The position numbers were made by a program, and so were the translations under genes. A DNA stretch of 54,212 nt from Clostridia bacterium. Lineage in GTDB: Bacteria > Bacillota > Clostridia > Oscillospirales > CAG-272. The stretch covers positions 1 through 54,212 of the forward strand of contig JAFVSI010000039.1 in NCBI GenBank assembly GCA_017503865.1, given 5' to 3'. Positions 16,749 to 23,987 of this stretch are shown here, piece by piece. The notes under the pieces were generated by a model. That model worked only from the letters and a program-made list of their open reading frames with translations. It was not told where the DNA came from and did no database searches. How positions within the stretch are numbered: position 1 is the stretch's first letter; each line of letters opens with the position of its first letter.

Positions 16749-17537
16749 ATGTGTAAGTTTAGAGATTTACGAGCAGACGAAATAGAGTGCCGTGTGCAGA
16801 GTGCAAAAGAAAACGGTCTTGTGCTTCTGCTTTATAAAGATGCGAGAGTAGATATGAATATTCTCGATGAAACAGTAGGCTCGGCAAATTGGCAGAGAGA
16901 ACATTACGAGTGTAAAGGTAATTTGTTCTGCCGAGTCGGTATCAATGTCAATGCGATACTCAATAGCGAGTGGGAAGAGCCGAGGTGGGTATTCAAGTCA
17001 GATTGCGGCACGGAGAGCAATACCGAAGCACAGAAGGGCGAAGCATCTGACAGCTTTAAGAGAGCTTGCTTTAATTGGGGTATAGGCAGAGAGCTATATA
17101 CCGCTCCGTTCACTTGGATTGATAGTAGAGACTGTAATATCAAGGAACGGAAGGACAGGAACGGTAATATTTCATACTCTTGTTATGACAAATTCATAGT
17201 ACAGAGTATCACGATTGAAAACAAGCAGATAACAGCTCTTGAAATATACAACACTACAAAAAAGTGTATGGCGTTCACTTTCGGCAATAAGAAAAACGGA
17301 CAGAAGGACAAGCCTAAAGAGAAAGACAAGCCTAAAGAAGCGGAGTCGCTAACCTATGAGAACGCATTAGAGCTTGCACTTGATTTTGGCGATTATAAGG
17401 GAAAAACTCTTAAAGAGATATGGAAAACTGATGTAGGATATATCAATTATCTTCTCAAAGCTGATGATGTAGAACAGCGTATAAAAGAAGCAATATCCAT
17501 TATCCACGCCGAGATAAAGAGAGCGAATGCAAAATGA
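16749..17537 (+). CDS. Rad52-type single-strand annealing protein
   Basis: 262 residues, ATG behind AAGGAG. The first 170 residues show the Rad52/Rad22 (Sak-like) core: VLLLYKDARVDMNILDETVG, WQREHYECKGNLFCRVGI, then CGTESNTEAQKGEASDSFKR and FNWGIGRELYTAPF. A charged linker (KDKPKEKDKPKEAES, about residue 190) leads to a C-terminal helical module (ALDFGDYKGKTLKEI..DVGYINYLLK) common in phage annealing proteins. It anneals complementary single strands in phage recombination and works with the SSB at 19154. The stop overlaps the next start (ATGA). Confidence 0.92.
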   Translation: MCKFRDLRADEIECRVQSAKENGLVLLLYKDARVDMNILDETVGSANWQREHYECKGNLFCRVGINVNAILNSEWEEPRWVFKSDCGTESNTEAQKGEASDSFKRACFNWGIGRELYTAPFTWIDSRDCNIKERKDRNGNISYSCYDKFIVQSITIENKQITALEIYNTTKKCMAFTFGNKKNGQKDKPKEKDKPKEAESLTYENALELALDFGDYKGKTLKEIWKTDVGYINYLLKADDVEQRIKEAISIIHAEIKRANAK

Positions 17538-18193
17538 GAGTACAAGGTAAAATCCTCTCCGCAGTAAACGATGTCATTACAATTCAGGTTTGTGCCGATG
17601 CTCAAGGATATTGTCTCGACCATAACTCAAAAACAGTCGAGGTACGTATTGATGACGGGCGAAGCATAACAAACGATCAGAGACGGAAAATCTACGCCAC
17701 AATGCGAGATATAGCAGAGTGGAGTGGCGATATGCCTGACTCCGTAAAAGCCTTTTTTAAGTGGTCTTTTTGCGGTGACAACGAACACGAAGATTTTTCG
17801 CTCTCTGACGTTGATAGAGAGACAGCGAGTGAATTTCTCACGTATCTTATCGACTTTTGCATACAGAACGGCGTACCGTGTTCGGACCCGTTATGGGATA
17901 GATGCGAGGACATTGAGCGTTATATGTACGCTTGCGTTATGACAAGGACTTGCTGTATCACGGGCAAGAAAAACGCACAGATACATCACGTTGACCGCAT
18001 AGGAATAGGACGTAACCGAAACGAGATATGTCAGGTCGGTATGCGAGTCGTGCCGTTGGCGGCAGATTTGCACACGATGATACATTACACGGGCAAAGAG
18101 AAAGAATTTTACGAACAACATCATATAGTGCCGATTGCACTTACCGAAAAGATGTGCAATCACTTAAAACTTGGAAATATTCAAATTACATAA
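17534..18193 (+). CDS. Putative HNHc nuclease, recombination-associated
   Basis: 219 residues, coupled to the annealing protein gene by an ATGA overlap. The N-terminal half (VQGKILSAVNDVITIQVC, RSITNDQRRKIYATMRDIAE) is the RusA/Erf-neighbour domain typical of phage HNHc_6 proteins. The C-terminal half is an HNH fold: CCITGKKNAQIHHVDRIG, ADLHTMIHYTGKEKEF and EQHHIVPIAL, with the IHHVD and HHIV His and CxxxGK metal or structural positions. It is usually found beside Rad52 or Erf proteins, where it may resolve recombination intermediates. Confidence 0.85.
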   Translation: MRVQGKILSAVNDVITIQVCADAQGYCLDHNSKTVEVRIDDGRSITNDQRRKIYATMRDIAEWSGDMPDSVKAFFKWSFCGDNEHEDFSLSDVDRETASEFLTYLIDFCIQNGVPCSDPLWDRCEDIERYMYACVMTRTCCITGKKNAQIHHVDRIGIGRNRNEICQVGMRVVPLAADLHTMIHYTGKEKEFYEQHHIVPIALTEKMCNHLKLGNIQIT

Positions 18194-18205
18194 GGAGAAA
18201 GAAAA

Positions 18206-19135
18206 ATGAAGGGGTATAAAGGATTTGAAAAGGGGCTGATATGCCGAGGAAAACAGTACGCAGAAAACACGGTATTCGAGGAAGAAAAAGCCGTTATTTG
18301 TAATAGCGGTATGCACTTTTGCGAAAATCCGTTTGACGTTTTAGATTATTACGGTTTGGTATGTGATGACGGGTCTTTCAATGACTTTGCCGAGGTTGAA
18401 GCGTTGGCAGAAGCAAAGACAGACGATAACAAGAAATTCTGCACTACCAAATTGAAGGTGGGAGCAAAGCTCACGTTTGCGGGATTTATAAAAGCCTGTA
18501 TTGATTTTGTTCTTGAGAAAACAACGGTAGATATTCCTGATAGCAAAGTCAATGACAAGGACGAGTCGGTAATATCGTCAAAGCCAAGAAAAGCACAGAT
18601 AGGCTCAAGCGGTGACTACGCAAAGATAGGCTCAAGCGGTGACTCCGCACAGATAGGCTCAAGCGGTGACTACGCACAGATAGGCTCAAGCGGTGACTAC
18701 GCAAAGATAGGCTCAAGCGGTGACTACGCACAGATAGGCTCAAGCGGTGACTACGCAAAGATAGGCTCAAGCGGTTACTACGCAAAGATAGGCTCAAGCG
18801 GTTACTCCGCACAGATAGGCTCAAGCGGTGACTACGCACAGATAGGCTCAAGCGGTTACTACGCACAGATAGGCTCAAGCGGTTACTACGCAAAGATAGG
18901 CTCAAGCGGTGACTCCGCAAAGATAGATAGCACAGGCAAAAATGCCGTTGTTATGTGTGCGGGAAATAACAGCATAGCAAAGGCGAAAATTGGCTCTTGG
19001 ATAACTCTCTCAGAGTGGAAAAGCATAGACGGTGTATATACTCCCGTTTGCGTAAAGACAGAGAAAGTTGACGGCGAGAGAATAAAAGAAGATACATTTT
19101 ACAAGCTGATTAACGGCGAATTTTTAGAGATATGA
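18206..19135 (+). CDS. Repeat protein with N-terminal DUF7666-like domain
   Basis: 309 residues, ATG behind AAGGAGAAAG. The N-terminus (YKGFEKGLICRGKQYAENTV, SGMHFCENPFDVLDYYGL) is the widespread phage/bacterial domain sometimes called DUF7666. Residues 130-237 are twelve perfect nonapeptides A[Q/K]IGSSG[D/Y][Y/S] followed by one degenerate copy (AKIDSTGKN), which probably form a beta-solenoid. The C-terminal 60 residues (WITLSEWKSIDGVYTPVCVK) form a cap. It lies between the nuclease and SSB genes. Function is unknown; a DNA-mimic or surface-like solenoid cannot be told from sequence. Confidence 0.8.
   Translation: MKGYKGFEKGLICRGKQYAENTVFEEEKAVICNSGMHFCENPFDVLDYYGLVCDDGSFNDFAEVEALAEAKTDDNKKFCTTKLKVGAKLTFAGFIKACIDFVLEKTTVDIPDSKVNDKDESVISSKPRKAQIGSSGDYAKIGSSGDSAQIGSSGDYAQIGSSGDYAKIGSSGDYAQIGSSGDYAKIGSSGYYAKIGSSGYSAQIGSSGDYAQIGSSGYYAQIGSSGYYAKIGSSGDSAKIDSTGKNAVVMCAGNNSIAKAKIGSWITLSEWKSIDGVYTPVCVKTEKVDGERIKEDTFYKLINGEFLEI
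18593..18916 (+). repeat. Twelve 27-base in-frame tandem repeats
   Basis: Each unit encodes A[Q/K]IGSSG[D/Y][Y/S]. The bases are identical between units except at the codons for the three variable residues, so the array is recent or kept homogeneous, and is prone to copy-number change. A thirteenth, degenerate unit follows at 18917-18943. Confidence 0.97.
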
Positions 19136-19153
19136 AAGGACGATAAATAATTT

Positions 19154-19597
19154 ATGGCAAACTTCAATTTTAACAAAATAATTCTTGGCGGTAGATTGAC
19201 CGCAGACGTTGAGCTTAAACAGACTCCCTCAGGAGTATCAGTAGCTCAGTTTTCCGTAGCGGTAAACCGCAAATATTCAAAAGACAGCGAACAGCAGCAG
19301 ACGGATTTCTTCAACGTGACTGCTTGGAGAAGTACGGCTGAATTTGTTGCAAAATACTTCAAAAAAGGCTCGTCAATCTGTGTTGTTGGATCGCTTCAAA
19401 ATAGAACGTGGGAAGACAACAACGGGCAGAAGCGTTATGCAACGGATATTATTGCTGACGAGGTTTCGTTTGTGGATAGCAAGAACGACTCACAAGGCAC
19501 GGAAACGGTAAACACGGGAGCTTATATGCCCGAAGCATATACAACGTCTCAGGGCAATTTTGAGGGCGTGGAAGACGATGCTGACCTTCCTTTCTAA
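19154..19597 (+). CDS. ssb: Single-stranded DNA-binding protein
   Basis: 147 residues. The OB fold is complete: FNKIILGGRLTADVELKQTP, VAQFSVAVNRKYS, TDFFNVTAWRSTAEFVAKYF, SICVVGSLQNRTWED and YATDIIADEVSFVDS. A flexible linker (about 110-138) ends in the acidic tip DDADLPF, which in SSBs recruits partner proteins. It protects single strands during phage replication and recombination, probably with the Rad52-type protein upstream. Confidence 0.96.
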   Translation: MANFNFNKIILGGRLTADVELKQTPSGVSVAQFSVAVNRKYSKDSEQQQTDFFNVTAWRSTAEFVAKYFKKGSSICVVGSLQNRTWEDNNGQKRYATDIIADEVSFVDSKNDSQGTETVNTGAYMPEAYTTSQGNFEGVEDDADLPF

Positions 19598-19609
19598 CGA
19601 GGTGCAGAT

Positions 19610-20119
19610 ATGAAAGCAGTATTGATAAGCATACAGCCTAAGTGGTGTGAGTTAATCGCATCGGGCAAAAAGACGATTGAAGTGAGAAAGACCAAGCCGA
19701 AGTTGGAAACACCTTTTAAGTGCTACATTTACTGTTCAGAAAAGGATTATGACAAGATATTTTGCATAGATAAGTTTATGCATAAGGTTTTTCTTGACGG
19801 TAACGGAAAACAGAAAGTCATAGGCGAGTTTGTATGCGATAGGATACAAGAAATTACCTATACCCAAATATACAATTTTGGCAGATACAGAGATGTATGC
19901 GAAGCTGAAACAAGGCTTGATTTTTATGCACTTGATGATTACTTAAAACAAAAAAACGGCTACGGTTGGCACATATCCGACCTTGTAATCTATGACGAGC
20001 CGAAGGAGTTGAGTGAGTTTACAGGCTTACGAAAAACAAAGTTTGGTTATGGTCCTTTTAAAATAACAAGACCACCGCAGAGTTGGTGCTATGTGGAGGA
20101 AAGGAAGGAGCAAGAATGA
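19610..20119 (+). CDS. ASCH-domain protein
   Basis: 169 residues, ATG behind GAGGTGCAG. It opens MKAVLISIQPKWCELIASGK and KTIEVRKTKP, the ASCH signature (PKW..LI.SGKKTIE.R), then CYIYCSEKD and VIGEFVCDRI. ASCH domains form a PUA-like fold that binds RNA or modified nucleotides, and some are nucleases or amidohydrolases. Phage copies of this size are common in Firmicutes early regions. The stop overlaps the next start. The exact substrate is unknown. Confidence 0.85.
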   Translation: MKAVLISIQPKWCELIASGKKTIEVRKTKPKLETPFKCYIYCSEKDYDKIFCIDKFMHKVFLDGNGKQKVIGEFVCDRIQEITYTQIYNFGRYRDVCEAETRLDFYALDDYLKQKNGYGWHISDLVIYDEPKELSEFTGLRKTKFGYGPFKITRPPQSWCYVEERKEQE

Positions 20120-20328
20120 AAGTATCACAGTTAATACACGCTATGGACAAGGACGATGAGATTGTCGTTGACGATTTCGACAGCCGCATTGAAAATCAAA
20201 CGGTTTATAGCGGAGCGGTGAGAGGGATTAAAAGGGATGACCCTATTAACAAAATGCACATCATAGCTCTCTCCGCTCTGGACGATGTAATTTATGTATG
20301 TGCAAGAAAGCCGAGGGAGAAGAAATGA
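20116..20328 (+). CDS. 70-residue early protein
   Basis: Begins MKVSQLIHAMDKDDEIVVDD. The ATG at 20116 overlaps the ASCH stop and is preceded by AAGGAGCAAG; the longer in-frame reading from 20083 is inside the ASCH gene. A beta-rich small protein (VVDDFDSRIENQTVYSGAVR) without known motifs. The stop overlaps the next ATG. Confidence 0.75.
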   Translation: MKVSQLIHAMDKDDEIVVDDFDSRIENQTVYSGAVRGIKRDDPINKMHIIALSALDDVIYVCARKPREKK

Positions 20329-20504
20329 GCAAGAAAAAGCGTAAGCCAATGACGAGCGAAAGGAACTGTTTTAACTGCACCAAGTGCGTTTATTTAAGCG
20401 AGGGCGGTTATATGTGCGAGTGCAACAACGAGGTCGTTATAGAAGATTTTGAACCGACAGAAGATTTCTATTCGTGCAACGGAAAGGAGTTTGAGCAGAT
20501 ATGA
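20325..20504 (+). CDS. Small Cys-rich putative zinc protein
   Basis: 59 residues: a basic start (MSKKKRKPM), then CFNCTKCVYL, YMCECNNEVV and FYSCNGKEFEQI. Six Cys suggest a single zinc-binding knuckle. ATGA-coupled at both ends. This family of short proteins with a CxxC..C pattern is frequent in Clostridia phages; function unknown. Confidence 0.75.
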   Translation: MSKKKRKPMTSERNCFNCTKCVYLSEGGYMCECNNEVVIEDFEPTEDFYSCNGKEFEQI

Positions 20505-20566
20505 AACCGATATATGAGCCGAAAGGCAAAGCAAAGGAATACGGCGATTACGCCATAAACATTTAG
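20501..20566 (+). pseudogene. N-terminal remnant of a radical-SAM (spore photolyase-like) gene
   Basis: From the ATG at 20501, coupled to the gene before, the reading is M-KPIYEPKGKAKEYGDYAINI then TAG. Phage radical-SAM proteins of this family open with IYEPKGKAxEY..xAxNI followed directly by YTGCxHGCxYCY; here the sequence stops exactly before the cluster-binding Cys motif. Bases 20567-20639 hold no continuation that I can read. The remnant lacks the catalytic site, so it is a fossil left by deletion, or at most a leader peptide. Confidence 0.6.
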
Positions 20567-20641
20567 TCGCAAGGTATATACAGATGAAAAAGGACTTAGA
20601 TAATATTTTTCAGCAGAATATAGCATTGAAAGGAAAATGAT

Positions 20642-20989
20642 ATGGCACGATATATTGATGCGGATATAGCAATCTACGAGATAGATAAACTACAAGGTAG
20701 TTTGATGAGTAGTAACGATGCTCTTTGGAAGAAAAACAAGATGATATACAAAGGACTTTGTAATGCACGAGGAATTATTGACGACATACCCACTGCCGAT
20801 GCTGTACCAAAGAGCGAGGTTATAAGGTGTAAAGATTGTATAAACTGCGACCATTGTTATCCTGCGAAAGAGAAAGGTAAAGAAGCGGTAGAAGGGTGGT
20901 ATTGTATATCCCACAAACGATATGTAAAACCTGAAGACTTTTGTAGTTTTGCCAAACTCAAAAAGAAATACACGGAGAGCTTAAAATGA
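20642..20989 (+). CDS. Conserved phage zinc-binding protein
   Basis: 115 residues. It opens MARYIDADIAIYEIDKL and has DDIPTADAVPKSEVIRCKDC, NCDHCYPAKEK and GWYCISHKRYV: the well-known Firmicutes phage protein with YIDAD / IPTADAV / CKDC blocks and a C-terminal zinc-ribbon-like region. ATG behind GAAAGGAAAATG. The stop overlaps the next gene. Function unknown; found widely among early-operon genes. Confidence 0.8.
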   Translation: MARYIDADIAIYEIDKLQGSLMSSNDALWKKNKMIYKGLCNARGIIDDIPTADAVPKSEVIRCKDCINCDHCYPAKEKGKEAVEGWYCISHKRYVKPEDFCSFAKLKKKYTESLK

Positions 20990-21171
20990 CCGAAGAAACA
21001 GTAAAAATAACAGAAAATTCGCTCAATGAGCTTATAGCAAAGGCTGTTGAAGGCGGCGGTTTTGTCTATCTGATGGACGAAAACAAAACAAACGATTTTT
21101 GTATACGGTTGACAAGACCTATTAAAATTCGCTTCTACGGCGGTCATAAGGGGGAGTCCAATGCGGAATAA
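20986..21171 (+). CDS. 61-residue early protein
   Basis: MTEETVKITENSLNELIAKA, then a short beta region (GGGFVYLMDENKTNDF, IRLTRPIKIRFY). ATGA-coupled to the previous gene; its last 11 bases overlap the DUF1064 gene. Nothing recognisable in the sequence. Confidence 0.7.
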   Translation: MTEETVKITENSLNELIAKAVEGGGFVYLMDENKTNDFCIRLTRPIKIRFYGGHKGESNAE

Positions 21172-21529
21172 ATACCATAGTCGAAAGATAACAAGAGACG
21201 GTATGACGTTCGACTCCGTGAAGGAATACAAAAGGTATAACGAGTTGCTTCTGCTCGCAAGGGCGGGAGCAATTCAAGACCTGAAAAGGCAAGTGGAGTT
21301 TGTCTTGATACCCGCCCAACGTGAGCCTGATACAAAGGGTGTGCGGGGTGGCATTATCAAAGGCAAGACAATTGAGCATAAATGCAGCTACGTTGCTGAT
21401 TTTGTCTATACCGAGAACGGCAAGACAGTAGTGGAAGATACAAAATCCCCCGCAACAAAAACAAAAGATTATATCATTAAACGCAAGCTAATGCTATACA
21501 TTCACGGAATACGAATTGTAGAGGTATAA
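21161..21529 (+). CDS. DUF1064 family, putative nuclease
   Basis: 122 residues, ATG behind AAGGGGGAG. The family signature is complete: KYHSRKITRDGMTFDSVKEY at the start, LLLARAGAIQDLKRQVEFVL, then YVADFVYTENGKTVVEDTKS and TKDYIIKRKLMLYIHGIRIV. Glu in the FDS.KE segment, Asp in VADF, and E-D-x-K form the PD-(D/E)xK-like active-site pattern, so a Holliday-junction or restriction-type nuclease fold is likely. It is followed by the remnant of an HNH gene. Confidence 0.88.
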   Translation: MRNKYHSRKITRDGMTFDSVKEYKRYNELLLLARAGAIQDLKRQVEFVLIPAQREPDTKGVRGGIIKGKTIEHKCSYVADFVYTENGKTVVEDTKSPATKTKDYIIKRKLMLYIHGIRIVEV

Positions 21530-21599
21530 CAATGTTCGTTGGGCTTCTGATGAAGAACAAGCAAACAACAGAAGAAAAAGAAAGATAAGAGAGGTTTAG
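21528..21599 (+). pseudogene. C-terminal remnant of an HNH endonuclease gene
   Basis: Reading the frame from 21528 gives NNVRWASDEEQANNRRKRKI, then REV and a stop at 21597. This is the diagnostic end of phage HNH proteins (compare [15 protein letters not shown] near the end of the intact gene at 15121). The catalytic parts and start codon are missing, and the fragment abuts the DUF1064 stop. It differs from the intact gene at many bases, so it derives from another family member. An 18-residue ORF in another frame (21532) is not credible. Confidence 0.65.
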
Positions 21600-21610
21600 G
21601 AGATAACTCT

Positions 21611-21934
21611 ATGAAGTGGAGAAAGCTAAAGAATACAAAGGACCTCGTTCAGACTATCCTTGAGAAGGATAAACAAGCGAGGAATGATGATAATTATTTA
21701 TATTTGCGAGTGCTTCAGACCGTAGCGAGAGAGGAATATCAACCGCACCCGCACGAAATAACAGTAGAGCTATTCTTGTTGAATATGTCCGCTTTTCAGT
21801 TCCCGCCTTTTGAGAGTGTGCGTAGATCAAGACAAAAGATACAGGCAGAGTGTCCTTGGCTTGCATCTTGTGAAAAGGTGAGCGAGCTTCGGGCAGAAAA
21901 TGAAGAAGTATATCGTGAGTTTGCAAGGAGCTAA
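21611..21934 (+). CDS. Conserved phage early protein
   Basis: 107 residues from the ATG at 21611, which follows the HNH remnant; AGGAGATAAC precedes the start. Features: KNTKDLVQTILEKDKQARND, LYLRVLQTVAREEY, FPPFESVRRSRQKIQAECPW and the end VSELRAENEEVYREFARS. This FPPFESVRRSRQKIQ..CPWL pattern is a common unnamed family next to replication genes in Firmicutes phages. It looks helical and may bind DNA or the replisome, but no domain function is established. Confidence 0.78.
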   Translation: MKWRKLKNTKDLVQTILEKDKQARNDDNYLYLRVLQTVAREEYQPHPHEITVELFLLNMSAFQFPPFESVRRSRQKIQAECPWLASCEKVSELRAENEEVYREFARS

Positions 21935-21938
21935 AACG

Positions 21939-22136
21939 ATGTCAGCTCCGTGTAAAGATTGTGAGCGTAGGTATCTCGGCTGTCACTCTGAATGTGCCGA
22001 TTACATAAAGTACAGCCGAGAACGTAACGAAATGCTCGATAAAAAGCATCAGGAATATAGCATACTACACGATAACGAGATTGTCCGCAATAGAGCCAAA
22101 GGTTGGCTACGGAATTTGAAAAAAGATAAAAGATAA
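21939..22136 (+). CDS. Small Cys-rich protein
   Basis: 65 residues from the ATG at 21939, nine bases after AAGGAG; the longer reading from 21900 lies in the gene before. MSAPCKDCERRYLGCHSECA gives four Cys in a zinc-knuckle-like cluster, followed by a charged helix (YIKYSRERNEMLDKKHQEYS). This CxxC..RxxGCHxxC type is a familiar small phage family; function unknown. Confidence 0.78.
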   Translation: MSAPCKDCERRYLGCHSECADYIKYSRERNEMLDKKHQEYSILHDNEIVRNRAKGWLRNLKKDKR

Positions 22137-22149
22137 TAGGAGTTTTATA

Positions 22150-23064
22150 ATGGCAGATATTAAATGGATAAAGCTGACTACTGATATGTTTGATAACCGA
22201 AAAATCAAGCATCTTCGTAGGTTGCCCGAGGGCAATAACATAGTTTTAATTTGGGTTATGCTCTTGACTATGGCGGGGCGGTGTAACTCTAACGGCTTAA
22301 TATTCCTAACGGAGAATATCCCATACACGCCTAAAATGCTTGCTGACGAGCTTGATTTTGAAGAGAATACAGTTCAGCTTGCTTTGAGGGCTTTAGAGCA
22401 GTTGAATATGATAGTCACAAATAATGGCTTTTTCTCAATAGCGGGGTGGGAAGAATACCAAAACATTGAGGGTATGGATAAAATCAGGGAGCAAAACCGA
22501 TTGAGGAAGCAAAGACAACGTGAAAAACAGATGCTTCTTGAAGATAAGTCACGTGACAGTCACGTGACAGTCACGGGAAGTCACGCAACAGATATAGAAG
22601 AAGATATAGAAAAAGAAAAAGAAAAGAGAAGAATAGATTATTTACATATCAAAGATATGTATAACGATATTTGCATATCGTTTCCCCGCCTGACCGTCCT
22701 CTCTGATAAAAGAAAACAGGCTATAAAAGCTCGTTTGAATACATATACAGTTGAGCAATTCAAGGAAATGTTTGAAAAGGCAGAAGCAAGCTCCTTCCTG
22801 AAAGGCTCAAATAATAGGAATTGGCAAGCTAATTTTGATTGGCTCATAAAGGACAGTAATTTTGCAAAGGTCCTTGACGGGAATTTTGATGATAAAGCAA
22901 AAGAAAGCATATTATCAGGTACAAAGTCTTATGATACTAAATCCTTCTTTGAAGCGGCTGTTGCAAGGGCTTGGGAAGAAAAAGAAGAGCCGAAAACAGC
23001 GGGAGAAGATCCTTTGGTTAGGGAGCGTATGGAAGCATTGAAAGCACAAATACAAGGAGAGTGA
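22150..23064 (+). CDS. Replisome organizer / replication initiator
   Basis: 304 residues, ATG behind AATAGGAG. The N-terminus (IKWIKLTTDMFDNRKIKHLR, NNIVLIWVMLLTMAGRCNSN, MLADELDFEENTVQLALRAL) is the phage replisome-organizer domain with a winged HTH. A charged central linker (about 115-165) is encoded by the iteron-like repeats at 22548-22590. The C-terminal part (about 165-300) has the SFLKGSNNRNWQANFDWLIK motif of helicase-loader-like proteins (about 217-236). It binds the origin, probably within its own gene, and recruits host helicase. Confidence 0.88.
   Translation: MADIKWIKLTTDMFDNRKIKHLRRLPEGNNIVLIWVMLLTMAGRCNSNGLIFLTENIPYTPKMLADELDFEENTVQLALRALEQLNMIVTNNGFFSIAGWEEYQNIEGMDKIREQNRLRKQRQREKQMLLEDKSRDSHVTVTGSHATDIEEDIEKEKEKRRIDYLHIKDMYNDICISFPRLTVLSDKRKQAIKARLNTYTVEQFKEMFEKAEASSFLKGSNNRNWQANFDWLIKDSNFAKVLDGNFDDKAKESILSGTKSYDTKSFFEAAVARAWEEKEEPKTAGEDPLVRERMEALKAQIQGE
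22548..22590. repeat. Iteron-like repeats, candidate replication origin
   Basis: Four directly repeated units: GTCACGTGACA twice (22548-22558, 22559-22569), GTCACGGGAA and GTCACGCAACA. They lie in the linker-coding part of the replisome organizer gene, as in several Firmicutes phages where the initiator binds inside its own gene. The CACGTG core is itself palindromic. Confidence 0.55.
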
Positions 23065-23069
23065 GAGAG

Positions 23070-23477
23070 TTGACAGCGGAAAAGTATTTAGAGCAAGTAA
23101 AAAAGATAGATGCTATTATCTTGAATAAACTCAAAGAGTATAAACGTTGGGTAGATGCTGCCGAAGGTATGGGGGGCTTTTCCGTTTCTGATAGGGTACA
23201 GACAACGAGAAACCTTCACAGAGGGGCAGATGCGATAGCGGAGTACATTGACCTTGAAAGAGAGATAAAAGAGCTTAAAAGGCAGAAAAACGAGGTCATA
23301 GGCACACTTCAGCAATTACCTTGTGACGAGTACAAGGTATTATACAAGATATTCATAGAGGGCTGTATGCTCAAGGAGCTACCGAGTCAGCTTGACAAGT
23401 CTTATGATTGGGTGAAGAAAAAGAAGCGGGTAGGGCTGAAGCTACTGCAAGATATTTTAGACGAAAAAAAGGGCTGA
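23070..23477 (+). CDS. DUF1492/ArpU-type late transcription regulator
   Basis: 135 residues from the TTG at 23070 (MTAEKYLEQVKKIDAI is the usual start of this family); the GTG at 23061 overlaps the previous stop but is too near the ribosome site. A central coiled coil (IDLEREIKELKRQKNEVI) leads to a sigma-70-region-4-like HTH (EYKVLYKIFIEGCMLKELPS then DKSYDWVKKKKRVGL). Members of this group (ArpU/RinA-like) turn on the late operon. It is the last early gene and its stop lies inside the terminator stem. Probable target: the repeats upstream of 25105. Confidence 0.82.
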   Translation: MTAEKYLEQVKKIDAIILNKLKEYKRWVDAAEGMGGFSVSDRVQTTRNLHRGADAIAEYIDLEREIKELKRQKNEVIGTLQQLPCDEYKVLYKIFIEGCMLKELPSQLDKSYDWVKKKKRVGLKLLQDILDEKKG

Positions 23478-23502
23478 CCTATTCGGTCAGTCCTCTTTTT
23501 TG
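23471..23502 (+). terminator. Early operon terminator
   Basis: GGGCTGACC (23471-23479) pairs with GGTCAGTCC (23485-23493) with one G-U, five-base loop, then TCTTTTTTG. The regulator's stop codon lies in the stem. It also faces the end of the convergent leftward operon (stop at 23506). Confidence 0.82.
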
Positions 23503-23505
23503 TTT

Positions 23506-23727
23506 TTATTTCCGTTTGAAAAATAGGAATATCAGCAGCATAACAAATATACCGATTACAATGCAGTACAGGAATACAAGGTTAAACGTCATAGCGAGTG
23601 CTACTGTTATAAAGACTACTATTCCTGATGTGAGCCACTTCCAAAAAGAGTTGAAAATGTTGCTTGCGAGTATAAAGGCTATAAATGCACTGATAAAACT
23701 TGAAAAAAGTATTGTTTCAATTGGCAT
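23506..23727 (-). CDS. Two-helix membrane protein, leftward block
   Basis: 73 residues from the ATG at 23727 (AAAGGAG upstream); a longer reading lies in the preceding gene. Two hydrophobic helices (about 4-22, IETILFSSFISAFIAFILA, and about 27-70, GIVVFITVALAMTFNLVFLY to VMLLIFLFF) and a basic end (KRK). It ends the leftward operon that begins with the J-domain gene and starts just after the RHH stop. It may be a superinfection-exclusion or moron membrane protein; this is a guess. Confidence 0.68.
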   Translation of the reverse strand: MPIETILFSSFISAFIAFILASNIFNSFWKWLTSGIVVFITVALAMTFNLVFLYCIVIGIFVMLLIFLFFKRK

Positions 23728-23731
23728 TGTG

Positions 23732-23917
23732 TTAATCTCCTTTTTCTTTCTTGATGTCCTCACGGATCAATCGCTTGATGTAGGTTGTCTTCGGCTCTTG
23801 TATCTCTTCAAGACGTTGCTTGATGTCCTTGTCGGTAGGGTAAAGCTCTATCTGAAACCTCTCTACCTTTTTGCGATAGTTCGCTCTTGCCTTGCGGTCT
23901 GTCGGTTTAATGCTCAT
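23732..23917 (-). CDS. Small ribbon-helix-helix-like protein
   Basis: 61 residues, ATG behind AAAAAGGAG. KKVERFQIELYPTDKDIKQR looks like the strand and first helix of a ribbon-helix-helix DNA-binding protein, followed by PKTTYIKRLIREDIKK. It is a familiar short family in Clostridia. It could regulate its own leftward operon, for instance through the palindrome at 24951. Confidence 0.72.
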   Translation of the reverse strand: MSIKPTDRKARANYRKKVERFQIELYPTDKDIKQRLEEIQEPKTTYIKRLIREDIKKEKGD

Positions 23918-23987
23918 TGGTATAACTCCTTTTTGCGATTATAATACTACTTATTACTGGGTACTTGGTGAACGTTCTGTAAACTTT

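Noticed and set aside
18593-18916. CRISPR-like array
   Set aside because: Repeats are contiguous 27-base in-frame coding units with no spacers and no cas genes.
18549-18920. Leftward ORF of Ser/Leu/Arg repeats
   Set aside because: It is the antisense shadow of the nonapeptide repeats and has no ribosome site.
21532-21588. 18-residue ORF MFVGLLMKNKQ
   Set aside because: The overlapping frame reads as a clear HNH C-terminus; the ORF has no ribosome site.
23408-23944. 178-residue rightward ORF
   Set aside because: It crosses the terminator and is antisense to the membrane and RHH genes, which have good ribosome sites.
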